Assembly: GCF_014648695.1 (NCBI RefSeq)
Contig: NZ_BMRP01000005.1
Span: 5,698-69,697, forward strand
DNA from: Streptomyces albospinus
Lineage (GTDB): Bacteria > Actinomycetota > Actinomycetes > Streptomycetales > Streptomycetaceae
Length of the DNA stretch: 64,000 nucleotides
Direction of reading: 5' to 3'
Shown: in pieces, positions 27,244-36,264 of the stretch
Numbering within the stretch: position 1 is the first letter of the stretch
How the letters are laid out: every line of letters begins with the position of its first letter
Notes under the pieces: model-generated
What the model was told of the DNA's origin: nothing
What the model saw: only the letters and a program-made list of their open reading frames with translations
The model's database searches: none
Position numbers and translations under genes: made by a program

Positions 27244-28014
27244 CTACTCGGCCCCCGCCGCCCCGCCGCGCCGCGGCATGTACGCCGCCAGCCCGTCCAG
27301 GATCCGCTCCAGCCCGAACTCCCACGCCTGATCGCGGGACGCACCGGTCTCCGTGGACGCCATCGCCGCCGCCACCGCCGGGAACTGCTCGGACCGCCCG
27401 ACGAGCAACTCGTTCAGCGCCGCGCTCATCACGGCCTCCGGCTCCTTCGCCCGGGCGCTGCCCAGGCCCATCGAGGCCGACACCTGGGCGATGTTCCGGA
27501 TGTGCCCGCTGACCAGTACCACGGCATCCAGCTGCTCACCCCCGGTCAGCCCGGTCTCCGCAAGCGCGGCCAGCGCGCGCTCCGTCCAGCCCAGCTCGTT
27601 GGGCCCCATGACGCGCGGCCCGACAGCGGCGTTCAGCAGCCACGGGTGCCGGTGGAAGACCCTGGCAAGCGCCTCGGCCCACTCCCGCAGCGCCCCCCGC
27701 CAGTCGCCGGCCGCGGCAGCCGCCGGCCGCGGCGGTTCCCCCATCGCCATGTCGATCATGAGCGCGACCAGCTCCGTCTTGCCCGGGACGTACCGGTACA
27801 AGGACATCTTGGTGAAGTCCAGCTCCGCCGCGACCCGTTGCATGGACAGCGCACCGAGCCCCCCGGCATCGGCGAGCGCGATGGCCGCCCGCGTGATCCG
27901 CTCCAGGCTCAGCGCCGGTTTGGGGCCGCGGCTCGGCCGCTCCCGCCCGCCCCACAGCAGCTCGACGCTGCCTGCCTGCTCCCCGAACGCACTGCTCTTC
28001 TCGTCTCCAGCCAC
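27244..28014 (-). CDS. TetR-family repressor
   Basis: A 256-residue TetR-family regulator with a 35-residue lead, the HTH (ITRAAIALADAGGLGALSMQRVAAELDF and TKMSLYRYVPGKTELVALM), and a helical ligand-binding domain of the TetR_C tetracycline-repressor type (HPWLLNAAVGPRVMGPNELGW, EFGLERILDGLAAYM). The GTG at 28014 was chosen to include ELLWGGRERPSRGPKPALS, a stretch typical of this subfamily. It is divergent from the FAD monooxygenase across a 100-bp region containing repeated operator-like words, so it probably represses that gene and itself. Confidence 0.85.
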   Translation of the reverse strand: MAGDEKSSAFGEQAGSVELLWGGRERPSRGPKPALSLERITRAAIALADAGGLGALSMQRVAAELDFTKMSLYRYVPGKTELVALMIDMAMGEPPRPAAAAAGDWRGALREWAEALARVFHRHPWLLNAAVGPRVMGPNELGWTERALAALAETGLTGGEQLDAVVLVSGHIRNIAQVSASMGLGSARAKEPEAVMSAALNELLVGRSEQFPAVAAAMASTETGASRDQAWEFGLERILDGLAAYMPRRGGAAGAE

Positions 28015-28023
28015 CCTCGAATC

Positions 28024-28076
28024 CTAAAACTGTGTCCACCTGTATACTTTTCTGTGTCCAGCGGATACAGTTTCTA
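28024..28076. promoter_or_regulatory. Divergent operator region of the TetR/monooxygenase pair
   Basis: Two direct repeats of CTGTGTCCA (near 28030 and 28052), each followed by a TATAC or GATAC word, framed by the inverted repeat AAACTGT (28027-28033) and ACAGTTT (28067-28073). It is AT-rich compared with its surroundings, as expected for a promoter/operator. Confidence 0.55.
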
Positions 28077-28114
28077 TGTCGCCATGACGGACCGACCCGA
28101 CGGGGGAGCATGCA

Positions 28115-29548
28115 ATGACGTACGAAGCAACGACCACGACCACGAGCGCGACCACGAGCGCGACCACGAGCGCCGCGACCGGCGCCGCGACCGGCGCCGC
28201 GACCGGCGGCGGGACCGCACCCACGGTGCTGATCTCCGGCGCCAGCGTCGCCGGCCCGGCCCTCGCCTACTGGCTCGCCCGGTACGGCTACCGCCCCACC
28301 GTGATCGAGCTGGCCCCCGCCCTCCGCGGCGGCGGCTTCGCGGTGGACTTCCGCGGCTCCGCCCATCTGACGGTGCTGGAGCGGATGGGTGTCCTCGACA
28401 AGATCAAGCAGCGCCGCACCGGCGGCAGCCCGATGACCTTCATCGATGACCAGGGGCGCCAACTGGCGGCCATGCCTGCGGAGTTCGCCGCCGGCGAGGT
28501 GGAAATCCTCCGCTCCGAACTCTCCCGCATCCTCTACGCCCACTCCCGCCCCACCCCCGAAGGCGCCACCGGGGATCCCGGAGCCCCCGAAGCAACCAGC
28601 AAGCCGGACACATCCGCCACATCCGGCACCACCGCATACCTCTTCGGCGACTCCATCCGCTCCCTCACCGAAACCGCCGACGGCGTCCACGTCACCTTCG
28701 AGCGCGGCGCGCCCCGCACCTTCGACCTCGTCATCGGTGCCGACGGCCTGCACTCCACCGTGCGCCGGCTCGCCTTCGGCCCCGAGGAGGAATTCGTCAG
28801 CCACCTCGGCTACTACGTCGCCGGCTGGGACCTGCCCCCCGGCGCCGCCCCGGACCTCGCCGCCCGCCCGGTGGGCTACGGCGAACCGGGCCGGCTGGCA
28901 ACCGTGGGCCGAGTGCCCCGCCGCGCCGGCGAACCGGGGTACCGGGGCGAGACCTTCTGCGTCTTCGCTTCCGAGGGGCTGAGCTACGACCGACGCGACC
29001 CGCGGTCCCAGAAGGAGGCGATACTCCAGGCGTACAAGGGAGCGGGCTGGCGGACCCCGGAACTGATCGAGACCGTCCGGGATGCCGACGAGCTCTACTT
29101 CGACGCCATCAGCCGTGTCGATGTGCCGAGTTGGTCGACCGGCCGGATAGCCCTCCTCGGCGATGCGGCCTACGGCGCCACGGTCGGCGGCATGGGCACC
29201 GGATCGGCCATCGTCGGTGCCTATGTCCTCGCCGGCGAACTGGCCGCGGCCAACGGCGACCACCGGCAGGCCTTCACCCGCTACGAGCAGAAGCTGCGGC
29301 CCTATGTGACGCAGTGCCAGGAAGGCGGCCGGGGAACCGGCGAATTCCTGGCTCCGGCCACCCAGGAGGCGATGGACGCCCGCAACGCCGTGCTCAACGA
29401 CCCGGCCGCCCTCACCGCCATGCTGGGACAGGCCCACGAGATATCCGCGAACATCACACTCGACGACTACGCCCACCCGTCCTCCACGTCCACGCACCCA
29501 ACTGCTCCGGCCGGGGCGCGAACGGGTCGGAGCCAGGCCCGTCCGTAG
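28115..29548 (+). CDS. FAD-dependent aromatic-ring monooxygenase
   Basis: A 477-residue PHBH-type flavoprotein monooxygenase. A 33-residue Ala/Thr/Gly low-complexity leader precedes the FAD-binding Rossmann loop VLISGASVAGPALAYWLARYGYRP. The DG motif is DLVIGADGLHSTVRR and the second FAD motif is GRIALLGDAAYGATVGGMGTG. Members hydroxylate or epoxidise aromatic or polyketide substrates, or inactivate antibiotics (TetX, rifampicin monooxygenase). Control by the divergent TetR gene suggests inducible detoxification; the substrate is unknown. A shorter start inside the leader is possible. Confidence 0.85.
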   Translation: MTYEATTTTTSATTSATTSAATGAATGAATGGGTAPTVLISGASVAGPALAYWLARYGYRPTVIELAPALRGGGFAVDFRGSAHLTVLERMGVLDKIKQRRTGGSPMTFIDDQGRQLAAMPAEFAAGEVEILRSELSRILYAHSRPTPEGATGDPGAPEATSKPDTSATSGTTAYLFGDSIRSLTETADGVHVTFERGAPRTFDLVIGADGLHSTVRRLAFGPEEEFVSHLGYYVAGWDLPPGAAPDLAARPVGYGEPGRLATVGRVPRRAGEPGYRGETFCVFASEGLSYDRRDPRSQKEAILQAYKGAGWRTPELIETVRDADELYFDAISRVDVPSWSTGRIALLGDAAYGATVGGMGTGSAIVGAYVLAGELAAANGDHRQAFTRYEQKLRPYVTQCQEGGRGTGEFLAPATQEAMDARNAVLNDPAALTAMLGQAHEISANITLDDYAHPSSTSTHPTAPAGARTGRSQARP

Positions 29549-30032
29549 CACCAGCCGGAACGGCCCGGCCGGAGTGCCCCGCCCCGCACTGCCCGGATCG
29601 AACTGCCCGTCCCGAACTGCCCGGTCGGACGGCCCGGCCGGGGCATTCGGCCCGTCGTGGCGGAACGCTGTCCCGTATGCGGAGCGACGGGTGCGGCGCT
29701 GCTGCCCGGTGCGCGCCCCGCGCCGGGGCCGTGAAATCCAACCGAGTACTTTCCGGGCGCCGTTGTGACCCGATTACCTCTGGTCGGGCCGTGCCGGCGG
29801 ACGTTACGTTTCCTGGCCTGCGGGAAATCCCGCAGGAATCCGAGGCGGAAGGAGAACCGAACGGCCTGGCCCCCGTGTACCGGGCGCACATCTGCCGTCC
29901 CGGAAGGCGCAGTAAGGCAGCCCGACTCGCCTTTCGGCACCGTCTGTTCCTCTCGTTTCCTCTCGCTTCCTCTCGTTGCTTCCCGTGCTTCTGCTGGTGC
30001 ACCCGTCGGCGAACAAAAGGACGTCCGGACAT
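29549..30032. other. 484-bp intergenic region with a perfect palindrome
   Basis: No convincing gene. The first part repeats CTGCCC/GAACTGCC-like words. At 29817-29836 lies the palindrome CCTGCGGGAAATCCCGCAGG (9-bp arms, AA centre), followed by GGAAGGAG and later by three TTCCTCTCG-like pyrimidine repeats (about 29944-29985). The palindrome may be an operator or an mRNA hairpin for the glycosyltransferase-like gene downstream. Confidence 0.5.
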
Positions 30033-31166
30033 ATGGCGACCATGCATGTCAGTTCAGCGGTGATGACGCATCCGCGGCGCAGGGAGCGTGCCGAGGGGCT
30101 GGCGCGCCGGCTCGGCCTCGACACCGTGGTGGTGGACCCCTCGCCGCATGAGGCGCCCTCGGCGCTGCGTACGGCCGTGTGTGCGTGGCAGGCGGTCGCC
30201 CCGGGAGCCACGCACCACCTGGTGGTCCAGGACGACGTGAGCGCGGCGGCGGGATTCCTGTCCCAGGTGGCCCGCGCGGTGGCGAGGCATCCCTCCGAGG
30301 CCCTCGCCTTCTACACGCACTGGAACTCGCGCAACGGAGCGGCGGTCCGGTTGGCCGCCCTGGCAGGGGCCGCCTGGGTCCGCGGGGTCCCGGAGGAGTT
30401 CACCCCTACACAGGCGGTCTGCCTGCCCGCCGCGCAGGCCGGGGCATTCCACCGGTACGCCGGCGGGAGCGGGGAAGTCCACGACGACGAGATCCTCTCC
30501 GAACTCCTGCGCAGGACGGGGCGGATGGGGCTGCTGGCGGTGCCCAACGTCGTGGAGCACCTCGACACCGACAGCATCTCCGGCCATGCCTGGCACGGTC
30601 TGCGGCGCTCGGCATGCCTCGTGAACGCCGCCGGGGTCGGTGACCTGCTCGGCTCAGGGCGCGTCCTCGAATCCGTGGACTGCCTGCCCTACATGCGGCG
30701 CGGCGCGGCACACCTGAGGGTGGAGGGGCCGGACGGAGCCCTCGGCACCCGCGGGCACGCCCTGTGGCGCGACGCCCTCCCCACCGCCGGTCTCGACCCG
30801 GACGAGGTGCTGGAGCTGGTCCGCGGCCACCGCCCGGCGGATGCCGCAGCGGCCGTGGCGCGGCACTTCGGCTCCCCGTACGCGGACGAACTGTGGATCC
30901 ACTGCCTCCTTCTGGGGTGGCGTGCCGCGTCCCTCGCACCGCAGTTCGCCCCGCCCGCCGGGCAGGACCCGTTCGGCGGGCTCGGCGAACGCATCAGGGC
31001 GACCGCGGTGTCCACCATCGGCGTGGGCGGCCTGCCGCCGGCCGTCCGGCACCGCGTCTCGGCGGACCGGTTTCGGCTGATGGCGGAGTACGCCTGGACG
31101 GGGGTGCGGGCCGGCCGCACCCTGGCGGCGCCTGCGGAGGCCGGTCACTCCACCTCTCGGCCGTGA
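30033..31166 (+). CDS. Glycosyltransferase-like protein of a carbamoyl-sugar cluster
   Basis: A 377-residue protein that starts like a GT-A glycosyltransferase: MHVSSAVMTHPRRRERAEGL, then VVDPSP, CAWQAVAPG, and THHLVVQDDVSAA with an acidic pair that could bind metal-nucleotide. FYTHWNSRNGAAVRLA, VHDDEILSELL and NVVEHLDTDSISG follow. The C-terminal 150 residues are helical and unrecognised. Donor and acceptor are unknown. The gene faces the GT2 gene tail to tail with a 22-bp overlap. The ATG at 30033 was preferred; an in-frame ATG at 30042 is possible. Assignment as a glycosyltransferase rests on this partial likeness and on the neighbours. Confidence 0.6.
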   Translation: MATMHVSSAVMTHPRRRERAEGLARRLGLDTVVVDPSPHEAPSALRTAVCAWQAVAPGATHHLVVQDDVSAAAGFLSQVARAVARHPSEALAFYTHWNSRNGAAVRLAALAGAAWVRGVPEEFTPTQAVCLPAAQAGAFHRYAGGSGEVHDDEILSELLRRTGRMGLLAVPNVVEHLDTDSISGHAWHGLRRSACLVNAAGVGDLLGSGRVLESVDCLPYMRRGAAHLRVEGPDGALGTRGHALWRDALPTAGLDPDEVLELVRGHRPADAAAAVARHFGSPYADELWIHCLLLGWRAASLAPQFAPPAGQDPFGGLGERIRATAVSTIGVGGLPPAVRHRVSADRFRLMAEYAWTGVRAGRTLAAPAEAGHSTSRP

Positions 31167-32074
31167 TCCCGGCGGGCCGCCAGATCCTCCTCGATCATGG
31201 CGTCCGCCCCCGCCGCGGTCCGCCGGGCGTAGAGAGCGTCGTTCGCCTTCCACTCCGGCGATTCTCCGGACGGCTCACTGAACGGCAAGGGGTGCTCGAA
31301 GTGCAGGCAGGCGAGGGAGGGTTCGGCCCGCCACCCCCGTACGACCCGATCGCGTGCAGCGGCCTTCACGAGCAGATCGTCGTCCTCTCTTCCCCAGCCG
31401 AAATACCGCGGGCAGTAGCCCCCCACCTCCAGGAAGGTCCGGCGGGCCAGCAGCAGCGCGCCCCAGTGGTACGGCGCCCGCCACTGGTAGTCGTCGTGCG
31501 TGCCCGGAGCCAGCCCGGCGGCCGGCGGGAAGACCAGCGGGGTCGGGTACCGCTGTGTGCCGTAGGACCGCTCCTCCCAGAGGAGCCGTTCGTCGTCGCA
31601 CTGCCGCAACGAGCCGTCGGAGCCGGCCCGTACGAAGCAGAACGGGTCGGTTCCCGTCGGCCGGCAGTCCACCGGTCCGTGCGGGCCCCCTTCCCGCAGA
31701 CCGCCCAGCAGCCGGTGCATCCACGGCTGGGCGAAGGCCCGGCCTGCCGTGGCCAGCCGCAGGGCCCGGCGCAGATAGTCGCGGCCCAGCGGAGCGATAT
31801 CGGCGTCGGAGAGGTAGAGCATGGGCGAACGCGCCTGTGCGGCACCGGCGTTGCGCAGCAGCCCCGGCGCTGCGAGGCGTGCGTCGGCGCGCACCACGCG
31901 TACTCTGCGGTGCGCGTCGCGATCCTCGGCGACCGTGACCGGGATGTCGCCCGCGGTGGCCACGACGACCTCGCACGGCACGTCCTGGGCCAGCCATGCC
32001 GCGGTGACCGCGAGGAGGCTGTCGCGGCCTTCGTGTGTCCCGTACAGCGGAATGACCACCGTCACGTCAGGCAT
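31145..32074 (-). CDS. Family 2 glycosyltransferase
   Basis: A 309-residue GT2 enzyme. The N-terminal GT-A fold has VTVVIPLYGTHEGRDSLLAVTAAWL, VRADARLAAPGLLRNAGA and the metal-binding LYLSDADIAPLG (DxD). The acceptor region has PFCFVRAGSDGSL, HWGALLLARRTFLEVGGYCPRYFGWGREDDDLLVKA and the ED/DD cluster typical of inverting GT2 enzymes. It transfers a sugar from a nucleotide donor to an unknown acceptor. Its start lies 13 bp inside the upstream kinase gene, so the two are translated together. It has no membrane segment and is probably cytosolic. Confidence 0.85.
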   Translation of the reverse strand: MPDVTVVIPLYGTHEGRDSLLAVTAAWLAQDVPCEVVVATAGDIPVTVAEDRDAHRRVRVVRADARLAAPGLLRNAGAAQARSPMLYLSDADIAPLGRDYLRRALRLATAGRAFAQPWMHRLLGGLREGGPHGPVDCRPTGTDPFCFVRAGSDGSLRQCDDERLLWEERSYGTQRYPTPLVFPPAAGLAPGTHDDYQWRAPYHWGALLLARRTFLEVGGYCPRYFGWGREDDDLLVKAAARDRVVRGWRAEPSLACLHFEHPLPFSEPSGESPEWKANDALYARRTAAGADAMIEEDLAARRDHGREVE

Positions 32075-33060
32075 GCGCGATCTCCCTGGAATCGGAGTCG
32101 TGACCAGGCATCGAGGATCTTCCGGTAGTGGTCCGACTGCCATTGGACGACGCTGTGCAGGTTCTCCCCCGGCCGCGCTCCGAGCAGCAGTTCGCGGAGC
32201 AGCCGGATCTCGGTCGCCAGCATGAAGAGGTAGACGGCCCGCTCGTTCACGGTGCGCCCGGCGCGGCGGCGGTAGCCGGCCACCGCGGACGCGAGCGCCG
32301 CGACGCCGTCGATACCGTCGTCCTCGTGTTGCGCGAACGCGGACAGGCCGAGGCATCCCAGGTCGTGTTCCACGGGCCCCACGGATGCCGCCTCCAGGTC
32401 CAGGACGGCGATCAGCTTCCGACTGGCCGGATCGACACGGAGGTTCGGCAGCCCCGGATCACCGTGCAGCAGCTGCCGCGGCGCCGACCTCAGGCACGCC
32501 AGGCCCTCTTCGACCGCCCGCAGGCCGAGGGTGAGGCGGTCCCGGTCCTCCGGCGCCAGGCCCGGCAGCTCCGCGGGCCCGGGGAGGCCGCGGGCCACCA
32601 GCGCGGCGGCGAGGTCGACCGGGCCCGGGGTCCGCACGGCGGCGTGCGGACCCATCCCGGCCAGGAGGACGTGCAGCGCGGCAAGGCCCTCGCCGGCCCG
32701 CGGGTAGTCGGCCTCGTGGAATCCGGCAGGGGTCTCACCGGCGAGCTCCTCCGTCAGCCGCCATACGTGGCCCCGCGCCTCGGCGCACAGTCCTCCCGCC
32801 GACGTGGGAACGGCGACCGGCGCCCGCACCCCGGACGTCCCGGCGCAGTGATTGAGCCGCCCGAACAACTCGGTCTCCCGCCGGAACGCGGCGCCTTCCG
32901 CCACCGGGCGGCAGGTGAGCCAGCAGCCGCCGACCCGCCACGTGTGGTTCCAGCCCGTGGTCGAGGCGACCGGCACGGCCCGCAGCCCCCACTCCCGGTG
33001 GAGGACCTCGGCCGCCGTCACCTCCCAGCGCCGCGCCTCGGCGGCACTCGGCACCAGCAT
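32062..33060 (-). CDS. Aminoglycoside-phosphotransferase-fold kinase
   Basis: A 332-residue APH/choline-kinase-like protein. Catalytic loop LLHGDPGLPNLRVD and metal site AVLDLEAASVGPVEHDLGCLG are intact, and the N-lobe (WNHTWRVGGCWLTCRPVAEG) is recognisable. Such enzymes phosphorylate hydroxyls on sugars, aminoglycosides or small metabolites. In this cluster it may phosphorylate a sugar intermediate or provide self-resistance. GAGGGAGG precedes the ATG at 33060. It overlaps the GT2 gene by 13 bp, and a strong hairpin separates it from the carbamoyltransferase gene upstream. Confidence 0.8.
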   Translation of the reverse strand: MLVPSAAEARRWEVTAAEVLHREWGLRAVPVASTTGWNHTWRVGGCWLTCRPVAEGAAFRRETELFGRLNHCAGTSGVRAPVAVPTSAGGLCAEARGHVWRLTEELAGETPAGFHEADYPRAGEGLAALHVLLAGMGPHAAVRTPGPVDLAAALVARGLPGPAELPGLAPEDRDRLTLGLRAVEEGLACLRSAPRQLLHGDPGLPNLRVDPASRKLIAVLDLEAASVGPVEHDLGCLGLSAFAQHEDDGIDGVAALASAVAGYRRRAGRTVNERAVYLFMLATEIRLLRELLLGARPGENLHSVVQWQSDHYRKILDAWSRLRFQGDRACLT

Positions 33061-33150
33061 CGCCCGCCTCCCTCGCTCGTTGTCCCCGCGCACACGCCCC
33101 CGCGCACAGCACCGCACGGTGCCGCACATGCCGTGCGTATCAGCAGCGCA

Positions 33151-33189
33151 CGGCGGCGGCCACCGGCGAGACCCGGGTGGCCGCCGCCG
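33151..33189 (-). terminator. Terminator-like hairpin after the carbamoyltransferase gene
   Basis: CGGCGGCGGCCACC (33151-33164) pairs perfectly with GGTGGCCGCCGCCG (33176-33189), with an 11-nt loop, just past the carbamoyltransferase stop and before the kinase gene. It may attenuate rather than end the transcript. Confidence 0.65.
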
Positions 33190-33196
33190 AGGTGCC

Positions 33197-34885
33197 TCAG
33201 GCGCGCCGGACCACGTACGGCGGGATCGCCAGCAGGTCGATGTCCGCGCATCCGGCCATCAGGTCGAGGGCCTGGTCCGGGCCGAGGGCCATGGGTTCCC
33301 CCTTGGTGTTGAGCGAGGTGTTGATGACCGCGGGGAGCCCCGTCTCCTCGCCGACCGCGGCGAGCAGGGCGCCGAAGCCGTCGTCGGCGTCAGGGACGTA
33401 CTGCGCCCGGGTCGTGTGGTCGACGTGGACGCCGGCCACCGCTCGGGCGACGCCCGCTTCGCCGACGCGGTGGGTGCAGAGCATGTAGTCGCTCAGGCCG
33501 CTCACCGGTGGCTCCATGCCCAGCTGCTCGAAGCCCTGCCCGGTGAGCGACAGCGCGGCCGGGCGCCAGGGCTGACGGCTCTTCACACGGTTCAGCCGGT
33601 CGAGCGTGGCCCGGTCGCGAGGCGACGCGAGCAGGCTGCGGGCCCCCAGCGCCCGCGGGCCGAACTCGTTGCGGCCGTCGAACCAGGCCACCACCTGCCC
33701 GCGGTCGACGGCCCCGGCGACCTCCGCCCGCAAGGCCCCCGGTTCCCGCGCCTGTGCCGTCATGCCGCTCCGGACCAGCGCCTCCTCGATCGCCTTCGTG
33801 GACACGTCCGGCCCGAAGAAGATCGGCGGCTCCTCGTCGGCGGACAGCGGCTCGGGAGCCTTCCCCAGCAGGGCCTCGGCCAGCATCGCCGCGCCGAAGA
33901 CCGTCCCGCCGTCGTTGGGCGCGACGGTGCCCGAGACGCGCCCGTACCCGCTCTCGCGGGCCAGCCGGCGGTTCATGTGCGCGTTGAGCGCGACGCCACC
34001 GGACAGCAGGAGCGTTTCCTCACCGGACAGCCGGCGCAGCCTTCCGGCCAGGTCCAGGCCGAGTTCCTCGACCGTGAGCTGCACATCGGCGGCGAACGGC
34101 GCGTAGTCGAAGGCGTTACCCGAGGAGTCCGTGTGCGGGAAGCAGCTCGCCGCGAAGGTCTCCAGCCACTGGTCTCCCAGACGGCCCCAGTCACGCGCCG
34201 TCGCCAGCGAGCCCTTGAGCCGGCGGTCCAGGCGGAACGAGGCGTCCGCGGGGTCGAACGTCATGAAGCGCAGATCGCTGGTGCGCCCGTAGGAGCTGAG
34301 CCCCATCAGCTTGCCCGCGCCCCACCAGCCGAGGTTGGCGTAGGCGGATGCGGCCCCGTAGAACACGCCGAGCGACCAGCACCGGTCGTACCGCTCCAGC
34401 AGGCGGAACCGGCCGTCCTGCACGTGGAACAGCGAGGTCGACCCGTCCCCGCCCCACCCGTCGGCCACCAGGATGTCGGCCGACCGGTACGGGTTGAGGT
34501 AGTACGCCTGCGCCGCGTGGCACAGGTGGTGGTCGAAGAAGACGATGTCCCGCGTGCCGAGTTCACCGGCGAGCCCGGGCAGGATGGTCTCCGTCAGCCG
34601 GTCGCTGACGTGCACCCCGCAGGGGATGTCGGTCTCCGGCGTCAGCGCGCCCTCCGGCGCGTCGGCCCATGCGTAGCCGATGGCCTGGACCTCCGAGGGG
34701 TGGATGCCGTGGGCATCCAGCAGGGCCCTGACCGCACCCTCCGGACCCTCGCCCTCCGCATGCCGCCGGCGGCTGATCCGCTCCTGCTCCAGTGCCCCGA
34801 CCACTTTGCCGTCGATGACCAGACATGCCGCGGCATCGTGGCACTGCGGTACGTCGGGGCGGCCCACCAAACCGAGAACTATCAC
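33197..34885 (-). CDS. NodU/CmcH-family carbamoyltransferase
   Basis: A 562-residue O-carbamoyltransferase, which moves a carbamoyl group from carbamoyl phosphate (via carbamoyl-AMP) onto a hydroxyl. The N-terminal Kae1-like domain shows CHDAAACLVIDGKVVGALEQERISRRRH, the metal-binding FDHHLCHAAQAYY, and VADGWGGDGSTS. The C-terminal YrdC-like domain shows EFGPRALGARSLL and NRVKSRQPWRPAALSL. The GTG at 34885 has GGAGGCGTAC directly upstream and gives the family's usual short N-terminus (VIVLGLVGRPDVPQCHDAAA). The acceptor is probably a sugar or glycoside given the glycosyltransferase neighbours. Confidence 0.9.
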   Translation of the reverse strand: MIVLGLVGRPDVPQCHDAAACLVIDGKVVGALEQERISRRRHAEGEGPEGAVRALLDAHGIHPSEVQAIGYAWADAPEGALTPETDIPCGVHVSDRLTETILPGLAGELGTRDIVFFDHHLCHAAQAYYLNPYRSADILVADGWGGDGSTSLFHVQDGRFRLLERYDRCWSLGVFYGAASAYANLGWWGAGKLMGLSSYGRTSDLRFMTFDPADASFRLDRRLKGSLATARDWGRLGDQWLETFAASCFPHTDSSGNAFDYAPFAADVQLTVEELGLDLAGRLRRLSGEETLLLSGGVALNAHMNRRLARESGYGRVSGTVAPNDGGTVFGAAMLAEALLGKAPEPLSADEEPPIFFGPDVSTKAIEEALVRSGMTAQAREPGALRAEVAGAVDRGQVVAWFDGRNEFGPRALGARSLLASPRDRATLDRLNRVKSRQPWRPAALSLTGQGFEQLGMEPPVSGLSDYMLCTHRVGEAGVARAVAGVHVDHTTRAQYVPDADDGFGALLAAVGEETGLPAVINTSLNTKGEPMALGPDQALDLMAGCADIDLLAIPPYVVRRA

Positions 34886-34922
34886 GTACGCCTCCGGTCG
34901 CAATGAGGAAGACAGAGCGTGC

Positions 34923-35762
34923 TCACAACGGTTTTTCGAGTTCCCAGACGACGACTGACGGAATTCCGTCCCAGGCGGCCCGTGCCGCCTCGGCCACCTG
35001 CTCCTCGAAACCTGACGGCGGGAGCTGCCCGTTGAACAGCGGCTCGGTGCAGGATGTGACGACGAGCCCGGCGTCCGCGAATGCGGTGAGATATTGCCCG
35101 GTGAGGTGGACGTGATTCCGCACGAAGGCCAGCCGGCCGGGACCGGACACAAAAGGCGCCTGCCCCTGGAGAAGAACCATCATGGGGTGCAGATCGGAAA
35201 TGATCAGCCGGCCGCCGGGGCGCAGCGTCCGCGCCAATTCCCGGACGCCGGGGCGGAGATCGGCCAGATGCGTGAGGGCGAGCGCGCAGAGCGCGAGGTC
35301 GACGGAGCCGTCATCGACCGGCAGCTTCTCCAGGTCGCCGGCGCGGAACTCGGCTGCGGGCACCTTGTCGCGCGCGACCGACAGCATCTCGGGCGACTGG
35401 TCCACGCCGATGGCCCGGTGCCCGCGGGCGACGAGGGCGCCGGTGTGCCGACCCGTCCCGCACGCGGCGTCCAGCGCGACACCTGCCGGACTCCGCTCGA
35501 CGAGCCGGTGGACGACCGGCTGCTCGACCGCGATGAACGCATTGGGCAGCGAATCGTAGATCGAGGCCCACGTCGCGTATCCGGCGGCCGGATCGAGTTC
35601 GTCCAGTGGCTTCCCGCCCCCGGATGAAGGCTTGTTGACGAATTCCCGGATCTCGTCCACACGGGCCCGCAGGAATGCTTCATCACCGTCGGTCGCCTGG
35701 CGAAGGAGGGCCAGGCCCTCAATTCCCAGGACCAGTTCACGGAATCGCGCTTTCCGTTCCAA
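34923..35762 (-). CDS. SAM-dependent class I methyltransferase
   Basis: A 279-residue methyltransferase with motif I VALDAACGTGRHTGALVARGHRAIGVDQS, motif II LPVDDGSVDLALCALALTHLADL and motif III LARTLRPGGRLIISDLHPM. A 75-residue helical lead precedes the Rossmann fold. Translation probably starts at a TTG (35762) four bases after a strong AAGGAG; no in-frame ATG is nearer. It is first in the minus-strand set, 37 bp before the carbamoyltransferase gene, and likely methylates the same product. The acceptor atom is unknown. Confidence 0.85.
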   Translation of the reverse strand: MERKARFRELVLGIEGLALLRQATDGDEAFLRARVDEIREFVNKPSSGGGKPLDELDPAAGYATWASIYDSLPNAFIAVEQPVVHRLVERSPAGVALDAACGTGRHTGALVARGHRAIGVDQSPEMLSVARDKVPAAEFRAGDLEKLPVDDGSVDLALCALALTHLADLRPGVRELARTLRPGGRLIISDLHPMMVLLQGQAPFVSGPGRLAFVRNHVHLTGQYLTAFADAGLVVTSCTEPLFNGQLPPSGFEEQVAEAARAAWDGIPSVVVWELEKPL

Positions 35763-36264
35763 TGGTCTCCTTATGCCGGTGATCCAGTCGAACGACGCCC
35801 CGCCAAGCTACCCTTGGCCTGGGGTCGTAGTCCACGGCGCATGACACTGGCCGAATCCTGTTCCGCGATGGCCGGATCCCCAATTCCGCGCACCCATCCC
35901 GGACCGGCCGGATGCGAACTCGCCGGATGCCCGCTCTGTTCCTGCCCTGCCCACGACGGACGTCTTCACGGATCCGACGCCGAGGTGAGCCATGGCTCCT
36001 CCGGGCACTCCCCACGTCTTCGACGCCGTCGAAGCCCGCATGGCTCAGTACAACGAGCGCGTTCGTCTTGTCCGCGGCGTGTGGGTGCGAGGTCGGCCGG
36101 CAAGGAGTCGAGGACGGTCTCCTTCTCGATGGGCACGCCGAGTTCGGTGAGCGCGGGGACAGGCTCGGGTCCCACGAGGCTTCGGCGGGTGTGCCGGTCA
36201 GGGGTGGGACAAAGGGAGTTCTCCCCGGCACGCCCCCGCCCGTCGCCACCGAAGCCGATACCGC
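35763..36264. other. Degraded 502-bp spacer
   Basis: No intact gene. A short plus-strand frame from 35991 reads MAPPGTPHVFDAVEARMAQY and continues NERVRLVRGVWVRG before ending. A minus-strand frame near 36140 reads LTELGVPIEKETVLDSLPAD. Both look protein-like but are too short to identify, consistent with remnants at the border of the eroded region. Confidence 0.35.

Noticed and set aside
29870..30060. A short plus-strand ORF after GGAAGGAG at 29850
   Set aside because: The only start would be a CTG, and the translation is Arg/Cys-rich without family likeness; the ribosome-binding-like word is probably chance.
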